Of a DNA stretch of 64,000 bases, positions 62,553 through 64,000 are shown in pieces (positions within the stretch are counted from its first letter, which is position 1; every line of letters begins with the position of its first letter). Location of the stretch: the NCBI RefSeq assembly GCF_010747475.1, contig NZ_VSLZ01000002.1, forward strand, positions 1 to 64,000, in the 5' to 3' direction. The position numbers were made by a program, and so were the translations under genes. This DNA is from Halorussus sp. MSC15.2. Lineage in GTDB: Archaea > Halobacteriota > Halobacteria > Halobacteriales > Haladaptataceae. Below the pieces are notes generated by a model. That model ran no database searches and was not told the DNA's origin. It saw nothing but the letters and a program-made list of their open reading frames with translations.

Positions 62553-62861
62553 ATGAGCGAAACCGACCTCGTCACGCCGTTCGCCGAGGCCGAACAGAAC
62601 GACTACGTTCGCGTCACGCTCTCGGATGGGACTACCTTCGAGGGTCCCGCGAGTCCCATCGACTACGTGCCCGAGGAGTCGCTCAGGGTCGAAGTCCGAC
62701 CGGAGGGCGGCACGACCGAACGATACGAGATATCTGGCGAATACGACGACGACTGGAGCGAATTGACGGTTCGAGGCGTCTCGATGGAGGGCGAGGACTC
62801 CGAGTGGGAAGACCTCGGCGAGGTCGAATCGGTCGAGTTCGCTGACGAGAACGACAACTAA
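62553..62861 (+). CDS. Hypothetical acidic protein
   Basis: A 102-aa protein (MSETDLVTPFAEAEQNDYVR). Repeated short strands (VRVTLSDGTTFEGPAS, LRVEVRPEGG, SELTVRGVSM) suggest a small beta-barrel, perhaps SH3-like or Sm-like. A TATA-like ACTTAAC about 28 nt upstream supports the start. There are no catalytic motifs, and the neighbours do not point to a role. Confidence 0.7.
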   Translation: MSETDLVTPFAEAEQNDYVRVTLSDGTTFEGPASPIDYVPEESLRVEVRPEGGTTERYEISGEYDDDWSELTVRGVSMEGEDSEWEDLGEVESVEFADENDN

Positions 62862-62916
62862 AACTGCGACACGGCGGACGAGTGAGACGCCGACCCAGAG
62901 CAACCGCGTTTCGTTG

Positions 62917-62926
62917 TATTTATATA
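62917..62926 (+). promoter_or_regulatory. TATA box for the tRNA-Ser / rps13 transcript
   Basis: TATTTATATA would start transcription near 62950, giving a 5' leader of about 55 nt before the tRNA. No other good promoter lies between the tRNA and rps13 (18 nt), so both are probably made from it. Confidence 0.65.
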
Positions 62927-63006
62927 CCCGTCGCCGGTACGTTTACTCGCAAACCTGTAGGGGCGTCGGGTCCCGAGTCCGGAAGGGCGACAGTGAATGC
63001 AAGCGT

Positions 63007-63091
63007 GTCGAGGTAGCCTAGTCTGGCCCACGGCGCAGGGTTGCTAACTCTGTGGCGTCAAGCCTCGAGGGTTCAAATCCCTCCCTCGACG
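63007..63091 (+). tRNA. tRNA-Ser, anticodon GCT
   Basis: An 85-nt tRNA with acceptor GTCGAGG/CCTCGAC and discriminator G. Anticodon stem CAGGG/CTCTG surrounds TTGCTAA (anticodon GCT, reading AGC/AGT). The long variable arm and T arm GAGGGTTCAAATCCCTC are of serine type. CCA is not encoded. It is 18 bp upstream of rps13, an arrangement known from other haloarchaea. Confidence 0.95.
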
Positions 63092-63109
63092 CTTTCCAGA
63101 ATCCAAACT

Positions 63110-63631
63110 ATGAGCACGGAAGAACCACAGGAGGAAGACGAGGACCTCCAGTACTTCGTCCGCATCGGGCAAACGGACCTCGATGGGACGAAGTCGGTCG
63201 AACGGTCCCTGAGCGAACTGAACGGGATCGGTCGCCGAGCGGCGCGGATTATCGCCGACGAAACCGGCGTAGACCGCACGGCGACGTTCGGCCGTCTCGA
63301 CGACGACGTAATCGAACGCGTCGTCGAGGCCGTCGAGAACTTCGGCGACGAGGTCCCTGAATGGCTCGCGAACCACCGAAACGAGTACTTCTCCGGCGAG
63401 ACGACCCACCAGACGGGCAACGACCTGAACATGACCCGTCGGCAGGACATCAACCGGATGAAGATGATCGACTCGTACAAGGGCGTCCGCCACAAGCGCG
63501 GCCAGAAGGTCCGCGGTCAGCGGACCCGCTCGACGGGCCGTACCGAAGGCACCATCGGCGTCAACGTCGAGGAGATTAAAGAAGAGCAGGCGGCCGAAGA
63601 GGCCGCCGAAGAAGAGGGTGGTGAGGAATAA
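63110..63631 (+). CDS. rps13: 30S ribosomal protein S13 (uS13)
   Basis: The product is 173 aa from the ATG at 63110 (MSTEEPQEEDEDLQYFVRIG); frames starting earlier run through the tRNA. LQYFVRIGQTDLDGTKSVER, SELNGIGRRAARIIADETGV (the helix-two-turn-helix), RQDINRMKMIDSYKGVRHKR and GQKVRGQRTRSTGRTEGTIG are standard archaeal S13 segments. The acidic tail is haloarchaeal. It sits at the head of the 30S subunit. Its stop overlaps the rps4 start (TAATG). Confidence 0.97.
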   Translation: MSTEEPQEEDEDLQYFVRIGQTDLDGTKSVERSLSELNGIGRRAARIIADETGVDRTATFGRLDDDVIERVVEAVENFGDEVPEWLANHRNEYFSGETTHQTGNDLNMTRRQDINRMKMIDSYKGVRHKRGQKVRGQRTRSTGRTEGTIGVNVEEIKEEQAAEEAAEEEGGEE

Positions 63632-64000
63632 TGGCGCTCGGCGAGAACACCAAGTTCTACGAGACGCCCAACCATCCGTTCCAGGGCGAACGTATCTCCG
63701 AGGAGCGCAGCCTCGTGGACCGCTACGGCCTGCAGAACAAGCAGGAACTCTGGCGCGCCCAGAGCCAACTTCGCGGCTACCGCCGTGAAGCCCGGAACGT
63801 CCTCGCGCAGCAAGCGCAGGGTGAGGACGAGGTCACGGGTGGCGAGGAGTTCGTCGCCCACCTCCAGCGAATCGGCGTCCTCGACGACGGCGACGAACTG
63901 GACGACGTGCTGCTGCTCGACGTGACCGACGTGCTGGAGCGCCGTCTCCAGACCGTCGCCTACCGGAAGGGTCTGGGCAACACGCCGAATCAGGCGCGAC
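63631..64000 (+). CDS. rps4: 30S ribosomal protein S4 (uS4), 5' part; runs off the window
   Basis: The frame starts at the ATG at 63631 (MALGENTKFYETPNHPFQGE), overlapping the S13 stop by one base, and stays open to the window end (123 codons). LVDRYGLQNKQELWRAQSQL, RGYRREARNVLAQQ and VLERRLQTVAYRKGLGNTPN are S4 signatures, the last belonging to the RNA-binding S4 domain. In archaea this operon normally continues with S11 and RNA polymerase subunit D. Confidence 0.96.
   Translation, partial: MALGENTKFYETPNHPFQGERISEERSLVDRYGLQNKQELWRAQSQLRGYRREARNVLAQQAQGEDEVTGGEEFVAHLQRIGVLDDGDELDDVLLLDVTDVLERRLQTVAYRKGLGNTPNQAR

Overview
The window is chromosomal DNA from a halophilic archaeon of class Halobacteria. 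The evidence is high GC with GAC/GTC-rich codons, very acidic proteins, Tat-type signal peptides, TATA boxes 25-30 nt before leaderless starts, an L1-L10-L12 ribosomal cluster, a tRNA-Ser followed by S13 and S4, a presenilin-type archaeal protease, a haloarchaeal transducer and a HalOD1 protein. Genus cannot be fixed by eye.

Layout. 1-2.1 kb: the 5' part of a secreted repeat protein running off the left edge. 2.3-11.1 kb: housekeeping and hypothetical genes (presenilin-like protease, ornithine cyclodeaminase family protein, OFA-type MFS transporter, RAD55-like ATPase, an orphan helical protein divergent from a GGGP-synthase-like protein, a zinc ribbon). 11.1 kb: tRNA-Arg(TCG). 11.6-18.4 kb: a visibly lower-GC restriction island beside that tRNA, with an N6-adenine methylase of Dam/D12 type, an unknown 193-aa protein, a short McrB, McrC, and a convergent 882-aa N6 DNA methylase. 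19-25 kb: SDR, secreted Lys/Glu-linker protein, ATP-grasp protein, small acidic protein, erythromycin-esterase family protein. 25-41 kb: a surface-glycan or glycolipid cluster with two GT2 enzymes, four GT4/GT1 enzymes, two sulfatase-like alkaline-phosphatase-superfamily enzymes, a Gfo/Idh oxidoreductase and inositol-1-phosphate synthase. 41-45.8 kb: chemotaxis-type transducer, class V aminotransferase, ZIP-like protein. 46-48 kb: rpl1-rpl10-rpl12. 48-55.5 kb: TctA-family permease, SRPBCC protein, class I aminotransferase, Lrp regulator, tiny Tat lipoprotein, and the two-subunit 2-oxoacid:ferredoxin oxidoreductase. 55.8-60.1 kb: a lower-GC pair of surface proteins (1117-aa PKD-type plus 310-aa membrane-anchored). 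60-64 kb: Mrp ATPase, MoaA-like radical SAM protein, tRNA-Ser(GCT), rps13 and the start of rps4.

Two points stand out. First, eight genes, including the normally essential rpl10 and rpl12, are each broken by one (in one case two) -1 frameshifts. All nine are apparent single-base losses that restore family motifs if one base is added back. This points to uncorrected sequencing indels rather than biology, so these genes are annotated across the shift. Second, the restriction island pairs a McrB lacking any room for an N-terminal recognition domain with a separate unknown protein encoded 1 bp upstream and two adenine methylases. That arrangement suggests a LlaJI-like, modification-protected McrBC system with a split recognition subunit. 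It is the best candidate here for an undescribed system.
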